A stretch of 64,000 nucleotides of DNA from Edaphochlamys debaryana. Lineage: Eukaryota; Chlorophyta; Chlorophyceae; Chlamydomonadales. The stretch covers positions 930,001 to 994,000 of the forward strand of contig JAEHOE010000010.1 in NCBI GenBank assembly GCA_016858145.1. The letters are read 5' to 3'. The position numbers and the translations under genes were made by a program. How positions within the stretch are numbered: position 1 is the stretch's first letter; every line of letters begins with the position of its first letter. Below are positions 45,501 to 58,659 of the stretch, piece after piece. The notes beneath the pieces were generated by a model, which ran no database searches, had not been told where the DNA came from, and saw nothing but the letters and a program-made list of their open reading frames with translations.

Positions 45501-48500
45501 TCTTCGGCGGCTTCAGTGGTGCAGGTTGCGGGCATCTACGTTGGTGAGGCAGGAGGTAGCGCAGAGGGGCCCTAGAGACAGGAGCCGGGGAGCCATCTTG
45601 GGCACTCCAGAGCAGGCCTTGTGGCCCCAAAGAGCGTGTCGGGTCCCTTGTGTTGTGGGCTTTGTTGCCCTTGGTCACAAGCCAACCCCCGCTCAACGCT
45701 GGTGTGTCTCTGCAGAGCTGGGAGCGCAGCTCGGAGCCGGCTCGTTCGGGAAGGTGTTCAGAGGTGAGCGGCACCCTGACGAGCTGCGTGTTCTGTCATT
45801 ACCTCGACCGCGGGCCCAAGTAGGCGGAAGTACTGTAGGCTGCATGTTGGCGTGTCCTTGTGCAGGGACCTGGCAAGGCCGGCCCGTGGCCGTCAAGGTG
45901 CTGCAGTACGGCGCCGAGCTGTGCCGCGCCGTACGGAATGAGGTGGCCCTTAGTCAGAACTTCAGGTGCGACACTCCGAAGACATGGCAGTGTTGCTCGC
46001 TGTGCTTTCGCCCCGCTGTAAGTAGGCCCTGCGCGCGCCCCAGTCCCTCTTGACGCCCGTTGCTCGGCCTCTCGTCGCAGGCACCCAAACGTTGTCGCGT
46101 CTCTGTGCTTCGCGCAGGTAAGGTGCAGGGGCTGAAACGGGATGCGGTGCTAGAGAGGAGTACATAGGACCTCCGCAACGATTCTTGCTGTGCTGTGCTG
46201 ACTCTTTCATCCCACCCGCCCCTGCCCAGCTCCTACTCGGCGGCAAGATGAGCCTCTACACCAACTCAGGGCACAACTCCAGCACCAGCGTTCCGTTGCT
46301 GGACGCAAGCAGCGAGCTCTGCAAACAGGCGGCTCCCGCATCCGCAGCCGACGGTGCTCAACCCAGCGGTCAAGCCCCAGCAAGCGGCGGTGGCAACACG
46401 AGTCTCGAACAACAAAGAACCGCGTGCGAGCCGGCTGATGCCATGGAGGCTCCTGGGCCCTGCGAAGCCGCACCCTGCCACCTAGCCGCCGCGAGCCCTT
46501 GCGCGGGGTCAGCGGCGATGAGGATCAACCCCGACGGCGCCTCCGCGCCTCTGGTGTGCAAGGGCCCAGGCGACGCCTTGGAAACCGCTGGCCAAGAGCT
46601 GGGCAGCGCCAGGGCTCAGGCGGACCGCACCCTCAGCGCGCCCTTCCTGCCAAGCCTGCTCAGCGCACTCGCCGCAGCACACCCGACTGTGCTGCCTCGG
46701 TCCAAGAGCGACAGCACCGGCGGCCCCCGTGCATCCATAACCCTTCGGGATCTGGGGACCTTGGGACTGGACCTGGATCTTGATCTGGACCCAGATCCAG
46801 CCCAGAACGACGAGCGCGAGTCAGCCAGTGCAGCTTGTGCCAGCCCCAGGCACAGCCCAGTGCTAGCACGGTGGACGGAGCAGCGGCGGCAGCAGGCCGA
46901 GGTGGAGGAGGGCCGGGCGCCGCCAGCGGTTCGGCCCAGCAGGATTTCGCCGAACGGGCTTATGGCAATGTCGCAGATTGGGAAACCCGCGACAGCGTCC
47001 GGACGGGCCGGCGCTGACTCTGGGCCCGGGGCTTGTACTGTCAGCATCACGCTTGCCCCGGAGGGCGTCCCGTCGACACTGTCGGTGGCGCCTATGTCCC
47101 AGGGGACCCCGCCCTCGTCGAACACCCTAGCCCCCGTGCCACCCAGCTCCGTGGCTGGCGCCGCCGCCGCCTCGCTCCCGGTGGAGGCGCTGTGGCTGGC
47201 TGCGCACACGCACCCCGCTGAGGGCTGCAGCCACGGCTTCCTGGTGATGGAGCTGTGCGAGGGGGGCAGCGTGGCGCTGTGGCGCGGCGGCCGGTGGAAG
47301 GAGCCGGGCCAGGTGCCCGACATGGTGCGTGTGCCGCTGCAAAGACGGGTCCGCCTGCCTCCCATGGCTGCATGGCCCACATCGGCGCTCGTGCACCTGG
47401 GCCCCGGGCCCCTTGAACCCAATGGACAGAATGCATCACGCTTTCTTGCCTGCAGGCTACGCTGCTGACTGTGGCGCTGGATATCGCCTACGGAATGGCA
47501 TACCTCCACAGCCAAGGCGTGTGCCATGGAGGTAGGTCCCTTGCAGCCGCGTTTGTACGACGATGGGTAGTTGCTACTTACTTCTGTCGGGAGGTTTTGA
47601 TCACGACAGACTTGCGCCGAACGGCCCCTTGAAGCCCGGCAACCTCGCCTACAAGACCTCGACGTTTCTTGCTGCTCCACCCGGTTTCGCCCTCAGACCT
47701 GAAGCTCTCCAACGTGCTCCTGGCCCGCTCGGGCAGTGCCACCTCGGCCACCTCGGCCTCCCCCGCCCCCGACGACGCCCTGGCAGGCTGGTCGGCGAAG
47801 GTGGGGTGCAGGGGTCATGCGGCAAGGAGGGCAGCGCAGCGTGAATAGTAGCCCTTGCCCCCCCTACCTTACACGTGCGGCGTCTCCGCCCTCCTTCCCC
47901 CGGCAGCTTTGCGACTTCGGCCTGAGCCGCGTGCTGACGGGCGAGCGCACGCACGTGTCCACCCGCCCGCACGGCACCCCGACCCACATGGCCCCGGAGC
48001 TGTGGGCCAAGGGCCACGTGTCGCAGCCGGCAGACGTGTACGCCTTCGGAATCACACGTGAGGCGCGCCCCGGTCGTCTCTTGAGTCACCGAGGGCGGAA
48101 GGGAGTGGGCTGGAGTGGGCTGCGAGCAAATGACATTAGTGGCTCCGACCTTCGGCATCACCGTACTAGGGTGCTGGTCTTTCACTCGTATTCTCATTCC
48201 TTGCCAACGCTGTACAGTCTGGGAGCTAGCCACTGGACAGCGTCCCTACAAGGGCCTCACCGCAGCCAACATCCTTCACCGGGTGATGCTCACTGGCGGG
48301 AGGCCCGTGCTGCCGCTGTGGCTGCCGCGGGCCTACATCGACCTCACGACAGCCTGCTGGTGCGCCCAGGTTTGGCTTAGGGCCGCTTTCATGCTGGGGT
48401 GCTGACCTGGGCCGAACCCTAAGACGACTGAGGGGCACGCGTTGGGACGAATCCACCACGGACCCAAGCAGACGCAATCGTGGCCTGCGCTGTGCGTCTT

Positions 48501-48742
48501 GCCGTCAGCTGGCTGCCCACTCAGCCATATCGTAGGGTCTGCTGGTGAGGGCACTGCTAGAGCACAGTGGCACTTATCACCTGCCTCTGTGCCCCTTTCC
48601 CTCTCCGTGCAGGGCCCAATCTCCCAAGGAGCGCCCCGGCGCTGCCGAGGTGGTGAGGCGCCTGGAGGCGCTCCTCACAGCACTGGGCACAGCAGTGGCT
48701 CCACCATCGCTACCCTCAGCTCTAGCTGTGGGCGAGTCGTGA
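42559..48742 (+). CDS. Receptor-like kinase C (split TKL-type kinase, DFG type)
   Basis: Predicted 1,133-aa single-pass receptor kinase. Eighteen exons: 42559-42960, 43108-43146, 43344-43475, 43730-43776, 44007-44132, 44290-44347, 44583-44760, 44915-45158, 45251-45543, 45716-45763, 45866-45965, 46081-46117, 46230-47324, 47456-47531, 47697-47800, 47907-48057, 48218-48359 and 48613-48742; phases close. Signal peptide core AVTLLSLLALARLVAPA. The ectodomain has sequons NNS, NFT and NAT and the pattern LKLTANGWPATAISRTSNFT...ILDLSFIEGKIQLAPGV...VELRNVRQRSGFEV. Juxtamembrane CENPVTEEEC...YNNC and NDTTWQRL precede the TM helix GLALVAALALFLWRRR. Kinase: LGAGSFGKVFRG, VAVKVLQYGAEL, RHPNVVASL, an insert of about 310 aa, FLVMELCEGGSV, HGDLKLSN, LCDFGLSRVL (canonical DFG), HMAPELW, DVYAFGITLWEL, SPKERP. 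The insert contains a DLDLDLDPDP run. Pairs with D. Confidence 0.87.
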
Positions 48743-50374
48743 GCAGCTTGCAACGTTGGTGGCAGAGGCGCAGTGCGCCTGCCGTGCCGAAGCCCAAGGC
48801 TGGGTGTGAGGAACAATCAAAGCCGGCCAACAGCAACGTACGTGTCCGCTCGAACAAGAGGTCTATACAGCTCTGGGATATAGCAATACAGCAGCAGACG
48901 CCACCGGGTTGCGTTGAGGCGGTCGAATTGCGTAGAGGACTCAAACGCGTGGCTTGAACCTCATGTGGGGCGGCAGCAAGCCGGCTCCCGAAGCGGAGCA
49001 GGCCGGAGGTGGACCTGGGGGGGGGGGTTCTGTGCTCGCAGGGGCCGTGCAGCGTAGTTCGGAAGATGACGAAGGGGGATGCAGCTGAGCGCGCTGTCGC
49101 ACCGCGAGAGAAGAAGGCAGGGTGCCAGCAATGCGCATCGCCGAGGCAGGGGCTAACCTAGGGGCAGCCGTGCGCGCAAACGGTACTTTCCTGGCTCCTG
49201 GTGTCGAGGCCCCCGGTGTTGTGCGTGCAGGCGGCCGCCATTCCCGCTAGAGCGCGTTGGCCCACCTGTGATCAAAGTGAAGCGCAGCGTCGAGTCAGCT
49301 TGTGGTGTTGCTAACGGTAGTAGTGCGGTGCGTGTGCAGTGCGAACCGGGGGAAAGAGGGGGGGTGGGGGTGCAGGGCCAAGGCAGGGAGGCCGAGACCG
49401 AGAGGGCTCCGAGCAAAGATGTGGCTGAGGGCCAGTGGGCTCGTGGGAGGAGGTACTGACACCGTTTGCGCTGGAAGGCGCACTTAGTTGACGGGTTAGC
49501 CCGATGGTCGGTTACCTCCTGTGGTATCTGGTGATGCATTTACGGATGGCAGGTTACTGCAGCGGTGTGCGCCACAGGGGTCAATCCACCGCGCGGTGAC
49601 GTTAGCCATGACTGCCAAGAGGGGTTCGGCGGCATGCCATTGCTTTCAGCAACCTCGTAGGGCCACTTGGCCCCCGCGTGCGCAAGTACTGCTGTATAGT
49701 ATCGTCCGTGTCTTTGTGCGCTCAGAAGCAGGGATTGGTTGTTAGATTCTGGGCGCGTGCCGTTTCCGGGTTGGGACTGCCACGGAACCCGCACGAACCA
49801 GTGCCTCCGCAGCCCCCAGGCAGAAAGGCTCTTCCCGGCCGTCCGTAAAGCACTCTACCGCCGCCCCGGGATCTCAGGCAGTAAGCATGAGCTGTATGTA
49901 CCCCCCGGCCTTCGCGGGCGATGCGGGGAAGGACCGCGAGCTTGTCGGGAGGGGACACTGGCGGGAGGGAGCACGGAGTCCGAAGGGGAAGTCGAATGAC
50001 TAAATGCTACCTGCGAAACTGCAGCACAAGCGCCCATTTGAAAGCCATTGTGCAAGTGTTATAGTGGCGCACACGGGCGACGACAGAAATGACGTGCGGT
50101 GAGACGGCTCTCCTTCACAATGCGGCACTCGGTTAGGGGGAAGTCCGCCTAAATCTTGACAATTCACTAGTGATGTCAAACATTTACCAGTAGCCAGATT
50201 AGAGCGGGCAAAGGCGTGAAACAGCCAAGATTCCGACCCGAAGCACGAGGGCCGCATCCAACCCCGCCAACGAAGCGTTCAAAGGGCTCTAGAGAGCTGT
50301 TAAGCAGAGTTTCAATACAGGAAGCAGCAGTTCTAGGGAAAAGGTGGACCTCACTCCTGGGACAGCGCTGCGCC
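48743..50374. other. Intergenic between receptor kinases C and D
   Basis: About 1.6 kb with no supported gene: the 3' UTR of C and the promoter of D. A G-run lies at 49018-49027. The last ~30 bp before the D uORF resemble the equivalent place upstream of C. Confidence 0.45.
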
Positions 50375-50443
50375 ATGCTAGACCTGCTGCCCGGGTGTGC
50401 CAAGGAGCAGAAGCGTGAGCACAAGAGGAGGGCCACACTCTGA
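50375..50443 (+). CDS. Upstream ORF of receptor kinase D (22 codons)
   Basis: MLDLLPGCAKEQKREHKRRA plus two residues and TGA, the counterpart of the uORF of C. Here the stop lies 14 bp before the main ATG at 50458, because the ATG used by C reads CTCTGA in D. Confidence 0.35.
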   Translation: MLDLLPGCAKEQKREHKRRATL

Positions 50444-50457
50444 GGGAGAAGTCGCCC

Positions 50458-53400
50458 ATGGTTGCGCATGGCCGAAGGGCGCCCTCAGTGCCCACACGGA
50501 GACCAGCAACATGGGCGAGGGCGCTGGCGTTGCTGAGCTTGATGGCTTTGGTCCGCTTGGTCGCACGGGCGGACCAAGACGTGGTACCGCCGGGTTTTGT
50601 GCCGGCGACCACGGAGGCTGAGCTGGTGGGAGCCGTGACCAACAACTCGGTCCCCGGCGCGCACCTGACCAACAACCTGAAGCTCACGGCCAACGGCTGG
50701 CCGGCCACGGCCATATCTCGGACCAGCAACTTTACTGTCTTTGGGGGGGGGCGTTTCCCCATCCTGGACCTGAGCTTCATCGAGGGGAAAATCCAGCTGG
50801 CCCCCAACGTGGCGTTCACATTTGAGCAGGTGTGCTGCCTACCTACTGAGGGGTTGTGTGTGTCTGCCCTTGCACTGTGCACCCGGGGTCGGTGGGCGCG
50901 GAGCCCTGTGCCGTGTGGTCTTGCCCAACGTTCCCGTCCGGAACCTCTTCATTCCGGCAGGTTGAGCTGAGGAATACGCGGCAGCGAAGTGGCTTTGAGG
51001 TTGACATATTCTACCTCTCCAACAACGCCACTGTTCGTTACAGGTCAGTGTCACGGCACTCACGGGTCTGCTGGGCCAGTTAGAAACCACCAAACCCAAC
51101 GCCGAAACCTGAAACGGGCAACGGATTGTGACACCCGTTCACGCAGTGCTCACCCGTCCCCTGGACCCGTTTCTCTGTGCCCGCCACCCTCCAACGAGCC
51201 CGCGCCGCCCCCTCCCCGCCCGCACAGGAACATCATCTACCACTGCCTCTCGTGCCTGCCTCCTCAGCTCATTCAGAGCCTCATGATGGCCGCGCCGTCA
51301 GCGACCGTGCCCCAGAACATTATCTCTGGCCCCAGCTTTTGCCGCCCGCAGCCGCAGCTTCGGCCGCCCTTCCTGCGTGCGTGCTACAACAGCAGCAACG
51401 CGTTTCACATCCTGAGCGCGAGCGCCCTTCTGGCGCCTTCCGGCATTCCGGGGCTCACCATGGGCGGGGGCTACGTCCTCGAGTCCAACACGGACACGTG
51501 GTTCCTGTGCGAGCACCCCGTGACAGAGGAAGAGTGTGCCAAGGGATACGACTTCTGTGTTCGGGTGCGTGGACAAGGTTTGGCAGCGCGCGCAGTCGGA
51601 GGAGGGCCTGCGATGACGGGGTTGACGGCGGGTTGTGCTGTTGGCCGCGGGTGCTGGACCGTCAAACCAGATAGGCACCATCGTCTCCCGGTTCCTCACC
51701 CTTCCGTGCCGTCTTCCGTGCCTTTGTTTCTACTCCCGGGTCCACAGAACAAGATCCAAGACCTGTACACCCAAGATAAAACGTTCGAGCTGATCGCAGC
51801 GTGGGAGAGCGAGCAGGCGGGCAACATCACCGCCCCGGATAGCAGCGGCAATGTAACCAGCAGCAGTGGCGATGGGGATGCAGGCGGCGGCGGCAGCAGC
51901 AACACGGTCGGTATCGCCGTAGGAGGTGAGCCGCCGCGTGCTCCGGCATTCCTGCCCTTGGGACGGCGTTCACGTCGGGGGTTGGCTGGTCTTGGCGCAT
52001 GCTATTGAGCTTCACCTTGATGCGTCCGGGTCTGTTATGGTGCATTAGTCACGCCTGCGCCTTCACAATGACTCTCGACTGTCAATTCTCCTCTCGCAGT
52101 TGCTGTCGGCGGTTTCTTTGCCCTAGCGCTCGCGGCGGGCCTGGCGCTCTTCCTGCGCCGGCGCCGGCGGGCAAGCCAGCTGGACGACAAGGACCCGCCC
52201 CACGTGGCGGTGATTGTCGACTCATTCCACGCCCCGGCCGACTCTTCTAAGCTGGACCCAGCGCACTCCAGCGGTGGCCAGAGGAGCTGCGGAAATGGAG
52301 CGTGAGTGCCGCTTGGCGCTTTGAATGGCGCATGTTAACTTGCTTCGGGGCGTATCGCGCCGCGTAGAGCCTGCCGTGCTGCTGCTGCGGGCGAGCCCCA
52401 CGCAGGGCTTGGCACACGGCGACTGCCCCCAACACGCACGGCTCAAACGTGCTACCGGCCAACGGTGTCTACCGGCCACCTGCACAAGCTGCTTACACAG
52501 CACAAAGAACTCGCTCTCACCCTCTTCCCACCGCAGGACCGTGAATGGCACTGGCAGCCACAGCAAAGGCGAGGTCACGCTGCCCCTGAGCGTGGTCAAC
52601 GTGCGGCGGGCCGCTGGCGCGGACCCGTCGGGCGGTCTGTGCAGCACCGACGGCGCGCGCGGCAACACCATCAGCGGAGAGACGTGGGCGAACGAGTCTG
52701 CGCCCTCCAGCCTGGATGCCGACGCCCAGGTTCTGAGCGTTCTCAACGCCGCACAGAGCGCCGGCGCGGATCACAAGCCGATTGTCGTGGTGGCGGGTGT
52801 CGCAATCGGTGCGTTGGGCGGTCATCTGAGCCTGGAGCGGGTGGGACGTGGGAGCCGGGCTGGGAGCTGGGCCGAGTGGGCCGGGTGTTGTTGGCACGCC
52901 AGGGCTAGGGCTGCCGGCAGTGGATGGAGAGCATGCGTGCTGAGGCGCGTAGACCGGGCTGCGGGCCGGGGAGCCGTTTTGATGGCCGTAGCGGCGGGGA
53001 GCTGCGCTCTGTGCTTCGCTGTTCACCTCGATACTCCCTGCTCTTGTGTCCGCCACCGCAGAGCTGGGAGCCCAGCTGGGGGCGGGCAGCTTCGGAAAGG
53101 TCTTCCGGGGCACTTGGAAGGCGTGAGTGCGGGCCGGGCCGGGCCGGGCAGGGCCGGGCGTGCATTGCATCGGGCTCGGGGATTCACGCTCGTTGTGGGG
53201 GACTGGCAGCGCGGGGTGTCATTCCAGTTATGCTGGTTTCAGCCACTGACGGGTCCCTGCATCCTTGTGTCCTTGTGTGTGCCCGGCAGTCGGCCCGTGG
53301 CCGTCAAGGTGCTACAGTACGGGGCGGAGCTGTGCCGTGAGGTGCATAACGAGGTCATGTTGAGCCAGACGCTGAGGTAGGCGTCTGCATGCCTCGGCCT

Positions 53401-56400
53401 AGGGGGCCGAGCGGAGCGCAGCCAAGTTGCTTGGGCCTGCTGCAACCAATGTAGCGGCCGGGTGCAACGCGGACCCGGCTTGCGCGGACCCGTTACAGCA
53501 AGTATGAGTTGGCACTTGCCACATGGCCTGAGGACCGTGCTGCAGCAGCAGCCATCGCGCTAAGCGGATCTCTTCGCCCTCTGCCTCGCAGGCACCCCAA
53601 TATCGTGTCCTCGCTCTACTTCGCCCAGGTGCGCCTGGGTCCTTTGGGGTCCGTTATTTTGCGCCTGCCTTTTCCGTTGTGCCTTTTGCGTTGAAGCCGC
53701 CACGGCGGTGCGCCCACCTGCCTCTCCAAAGCCCCCGCCCTCCTGCCAACCCCCTCACTTACTGTGCAACCCTCACAGGTCCTGCCCGGCGGGCGGGTGG
53801 GCATGCACACGGCCTACCCCGCCAGCACCAGCGCTCCGGCGTCAGAGGACCGCGGGGACAGCCATCCGGGCCGCGGCGTGCGGGTCCAAGTGGTTACGCA
53901 GCCAGCCGCGGCTGCCAGCCCCGCCTACGTCGTGCCGCCCCGCGACGAGGACCACGCCCAGGCGGGCAGCTACAGCCGCTTCATCGTGTCTGGGGTGCAC
54001 GTGAGCGGCATCGGTACGGGCGTTTCCCTCGGGAGCGGCCCCGTGCGTATCGGCGGCGCCCGGCCCGCCGACGCCACCGACGCGCCGTCAAACGCCGCCC
54101 CCAACGGACCGTCGCGCACCGCCGACACGTCCATTGTGGTCGCGGCGGCGGCGGCCCTGGCACCCACCTCCACCGCCAACGCGTCCTCCCTCGCGCCGGT
54201 CCTGAGCGGCCGCCAGGGCTCTACGCCCGGCATGGGTGCCTCTGGGCCGCGCGCGGGGTCGCCAGCACGGCCGTCCAGCGCCCACTCCCTGCCCAACGTC
54301 GAGGCGTCACGGGCTCAGGCGCAGGCAGCCTCCGCGGTTGCGAAGTTCGGTCGTTGCAGCTCGCCCGGCCCGGCCACGGCCGCTGGCCGGAATGCGGCGG
54401 AGCTGGCTCTGGACCTGGGCTTTCGCGAGGACGAGGACGGCAGCGCGAGCGGCGGTTCGGGTTCGGATGCGCAGCGGGCTTCCCGCCGCACCCCGGACGT
54501 GCTGGCGCAATGGGCGGAGCAGCGCAGGCGGCAGGAGCAGGCGGAGAAGGGCCAGACGGATCTCGTCATCCCGGCGTCGCACGTGACCCCCAAGGGCCAC
54601 GTCCTGCAGCCGCCCCAACCGCGCACGCCGTCCAAACGTTCCGTGGCGAACGGCGTCCCGGCTGCGACGGAGGAGGAGGAGACCAGTGGCACCCTGGCAA
54701 GCCCCGTGGTGTCGGCTTCGCAGCGCGAGCGGACGCAGGCCAGCCTAGCGCCTCCGCCCAGCTCCGTGGCTGGCGCCGCCGCCGCCTCGCTCCCGGTGGA
54801 GGCGCTGTGGCTGGCTGCGCACACGCACCCCGCTGAGGGCTGCAGCCACGGCTTCCTGGTGATGGAGCTGTGCGAGGGGGGCAGCGTGGCGCTGTGGCGC
54901 AGCGGCCGGTGGAAGGGAGGGGAGCAGCCGGACCTGGTGAGCGGTGCTCTGACCTGTGCCGGGCGGCCGGCACGCAGGGATCTCGTCTGGCGAAACCTCG
55001 ACTGGTCCCCTCGATGCGCTGCTGACGACGCGTGCTCTTGTTTACTCGACCTTGCCGCTGCTTCCCGGACGTCCTGGCAGGGTGTCATCCTGCGTGTGGC
55101 ACTGGATATGGCGTACGGCCTGTCGTACATCCACAGCCTGGGCATTTGCCATGGAGGTACGGTGACGGCGGGACCTGCAGTCATATCATTGCTGCTAACT
55201 CATGTGTGAGGGTTTTATGATGACAGTCCGCGCCAAGGCACCTCGCCCGCGAGACCTTGACCTGAGTTCGCTTGACGCCCGGCAACCTCTCTTAAAAGAC
55301 CTTTGCATTTCGTGCTGCTCCACTCTCTTTTCGCCCTCAGACCTGAAGCTCTCCAACGTGCTCCTCGCCCGCTCGGGCAGTGCCACCTCGGCCACCTCGG
55401 CCTCCTCCGCCCCCGACGACGCCCTGGCAGGCTGGTCGGCGAAGGTGGGGTGCAGGGATCATGCAGGCGATAAGGACAGCGCAGCGTGAGTGGCATCCCT
55501 CGGGATCATACTGCCCGCCCCTCGCTGACACGCCCTTATGCCCGCCCTCCTTGCCCCACAGCTGTGCGACTTCGGCCTGAGCCGCGTGCTGACGGGCGAG
55601 CGCACGCACGTGTCCACCCGCCCGCACGGCACCCCGACCCACATGGCCCCGGAGCTGTGGGCCAAGGGCCACGTGTCGCAGCCGGCAGACGTGTACGCCT
55701 TCGGAATCACACGTGAGTTTGCGCCGACGTGAACGCGTCGCCAAGGGCGCCGACGGACCTCACCGGTCGTGTCTTTCGTCTCTGGGGGAACTGGGGCACA
55801 TGGCGAGGGCTGCTTAGGGGGCATGGTTGTCGACTCGTTTCGTGGACTGGGGGTGCTTTCTGGAGGGTGGACGCGCACACCGGAAAGAAACGGGAGTGGT
55901 CTCACCCTAGAGGCTTCTTGGCCGTATTCTCCTCCCCGCGCGCTCTACCTTTACGTCAGCTAGCGCTTAACCTCGCGGACCAGTTGATTCTCTGATAGTC
56001 AACAGACTTCGGCGCGCATGGGCAGTCGGGCCGAGCGTTGAGGGGCCTGGGCTCGCTGATCGTGTCCCTGTGTGACCTGCCCGCTGCAGTTTGGGAGTTG
56101 GCGACGGGCGAGCGGCCTTACCGCGGCCTCAACGCTGCACGCATCCTGCACCGCGTCATGCTGAGCGGCGGAAGGCCCGCGCTGCCGCTTTGGCTGCCGC
56201 CCTCCTACTCGCGGCTGGTGTCCTCGTGCTGGTGAGCCGTGTGCTGCGCGCACACGAGTTTCTGCAGGGGTTTGCCCGCGAATCGGTCTGGCGATCCGGC
56301 TTGCGGGCTTTCGCTCGCTTGATGCCCGCGTGATACAAGCGGGTCTCTTCTTGTGCTGTTCGAACCTTCTGCTACTATGATGATGATTGCAGGGCGCAAA

Positions 56401-56486
56401 CCGCGAAGGAGAGGCCCAGCGCAGCGGAGATCGTACGACATCTGGAGGCCATGCTGTCGGTGCTGGCGGCGGTCACGGGCCCCTAA
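50458..56486 (+). CDS. Receptor-like kinase D (split TKL-type kinase, DFG type)
   Basis: Predicted 1,117-aa single-pass receptor kinase, closest to C. Exons: 50458-50829, 50961-51043, 51228-51564, 51748-51925, 52100-52301, 52537-52808, 53062-53122, 53290-53376, 53592-53628, 53779-54936, 55081-55156, 55341-55444, 55562-55712, 56090-56231 and 56393-56486; phases close. Signal peptide core ALALLSLMALVRLVARA. The ectodomain starts almost identically to C, then diverges (NNATVRYRNIIYHCLSCLPP, ACYNSSNAFHILSASALL). Two exon pairs that are separate in C are fused here. Juxtamembrane CEHPVTEEEC...YDFC, then TM helix GGFFALALAAGLALFLRRRRR. Kinase: LGAGSFGKVFRGTW, RPVAVKVLQYG, HPNIVSSLYFAQ, an insert of about 330 aa, FLVMELCEGGSV, HGDLKLSN, LCDFGLSRVL, HMAPELW, FGITLWELATGERPY, TAKERPSAAEIV. 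It ends soon after the kinase domain. Confidence 0.87.
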
Positions 56487-58659
56487 AGCGCAGCACGCGC
56501 AACACCACAGTCTTCTACGTGACGGGGGGGACACTTGCTTACTTGTGGCGGCACTGCTGAAGCTACCATCGGAGCTGATGGGTGACTTGAACGGACGAAC
56601 GGGTGACTGAAGCCTTCTTAACCTTACTCTGCGAGCAACGGCGACAGGCGAGGACTAGCATAGAACTTGCCCGCGCACACGGTGAGACGCGGCGGCGCGG
56701 CGCGGCCGCCGATGACGGCAGCCTGATGCCAGCCAGGTCTGTTGCGCGGGACCCTGGCGGCTGTGGCGTTGGCAGACCAGGGCGTCTTTCAGCATGGGCG
56801 GTGTCTGCATCGGTGGCCTCACCGTGTTTGTCAATAAGGGAGGGGAAGTTGAGGCAAGGCAAGGCTTCACAGCGCGGTCATAGTGCGTCGGGCATATCTG
56901 GATGGGGAATAGACGGCAAGGTAGATGGTAACATTCAGGCTTCAGGTTGGCAGTGAAAGGTGGGGTCGGCTTTGAGGCCGTACGGTGGTGTGAGGGGATG
57001 TCGATAGGTTCTTCCACTGTTCCGCTTGTGTGCTGGGCCTTTAAGGGACCCCGTAACGGATGCACATAGGCTTTACTAGGGATCGGACGGATGGGGGCTC
57101 CGGGAAAGCGGGAATAAGGGGGCAGACCACGGTGGAGGGTCTCGGGAAATGCTGGGAACAGCCGGTTTCGCGCACTGCGAAACCCTGGGCATTCATAGTC
57201 GCGGGGCCTGCCTATGTTGAGACTTCGCAACCATTGCCTTGGTGGGCGCAGCATTTACCTTTGGGGGACCACCCATGTCGCGGACCAATCGGGTGTGGAG
57301 GTCGTTCTCCGCCCTTGCGCGGAGGCTCGCGGCTGAATGCAGCACGGGACGTGTGCGGTAGGACTCTGTACCGATGACGCTGTCTCGGGGGGGTTGTGGG
57401 GGTTTCTGGTGAATGGTAGGGGTTTCTGGTGGGTTGGTAAACTTTATTGGATCGAATTAGACGCGATGGGCTCCGCGGTCAGAGACCTGGCGAGGTGGTA
57501 CTGTGTTTCCTAGACTTGTGCTGTCGTCGATTGCCTACTTGTGACTGCTTAACCTGGGGCCCTGGTGGGCTCCCATCCCGGAGTAGGAGCAGCAGGGGGC
57601 TGCTTCCGAACGGGCGCTGAGGGCGGAAGGCGCGCTCCGCGTCTCCCTCCCGTAGGGTAGCTTGTTTAGGGCTGCTTGTGTGATTCAGGAAACGGCTGTG
57701 TGATGTTTGACGTAACCTGTAACACTTAAGCAGCTTCGCCTCAGCGCTGGTGGTATTCCCCCGGGCAGCCCCTGGTTTGAGCCGCAGGGCATGGAGCCAA
57801 TAATGCTCCGCAGCAAGCGGCGTGCGGGCTGTGCCGCCAGGTGCATCAAGCGTGGAGGTCCTTGGAGCCTCTGGGGTCGGAGGGCAGAGCCTCCATGTGG
57901 TGCACACGCAACAAGGCTTTCTAGCGCCACACGGAGCGGTCCGCGCGGACGCTGTTGAAGGTGATGCAGCTGAGCGGCGGCGGCGAGCCACTGGGGTCAC
58001 GCTGGGCCCGTGGGCCGGCTTCATTAGCGGAGCGGGCACGTGCATGACATTGTTGGGGCGTGAACTGATGTTGTCCTTGCTCACCAAAGCATTTGCGATG
58101 TGGGTGAGTAAGTTTCGGCGGGCTCATAGGGGGGGAGGCGTCTGGCGGTTGGGTAGGTGGAAGCTGCGCGTGGGACTAGGGGCCATCGGGGGTCGTCAGC
58201 TATGCCGCGGGTGGGCGCGGGAACTATACCAGCGCAGCCAGCCCTGTAAAGCAGTCAATGTGGAGATGACCACGCCCATTCAGAAGAGAGCTTGCGAGCT
58301 ATCGGACTTGTGGCGAACGGGGCGGGGGCCTGGCGGGGGAGGGCGGCGAAGGCGATGGGGCGTCGGATCCGCCCGCATCTAAGGCTCCGCGGGCGACCTG
58401 CATCCACGCCTGCCCTCGCCTTGCCTACACCAGTGCTGTGATGCCTATTGATAGTTCGCCCTCACAGGAGAAGCCGGCGTAGTTTCAGAAGTCGGAATTA
58501 TAGAAACATCGTCTGCATAACACGCGTACAGGAGTGTAGCACGCCAAGCAAACCCGTGCATTCTAGTCACTGCAAGTAAAGCGTTCCGGTAGCCAGCACT
58601 TCTTTGGGAGCTTGCCACATTCCGCATTTCTGAAGTGCCGGCCAGCCGGAAGCGCCACG
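56487..58659. other. Intergenic between receptor kinase D and CFAP161
   Basis: About 2.2 kb. Open frames on both strands have no recognisable domain and no splice pattern. No repeat, TE terminus or RNA gene was recognised. The right end should carry the CFAP161 promoter. Confidence 0.45.

Noticed and set aside
57479..58087. 200-codon open frame on the minus strand between kinase D and CFAP161
   Set aside because: No domain, no splice pattern and irregular composition; long chance frames are common at this GC content.
58445..58627. Minus-strand peptide containing YADD, like a reverse transcriptase motif
   Set aside because: Only this four-residue match is present. No other RT motif, endonuclease or surrounding LINE sequence is visible, and the frame is just 60 codons.
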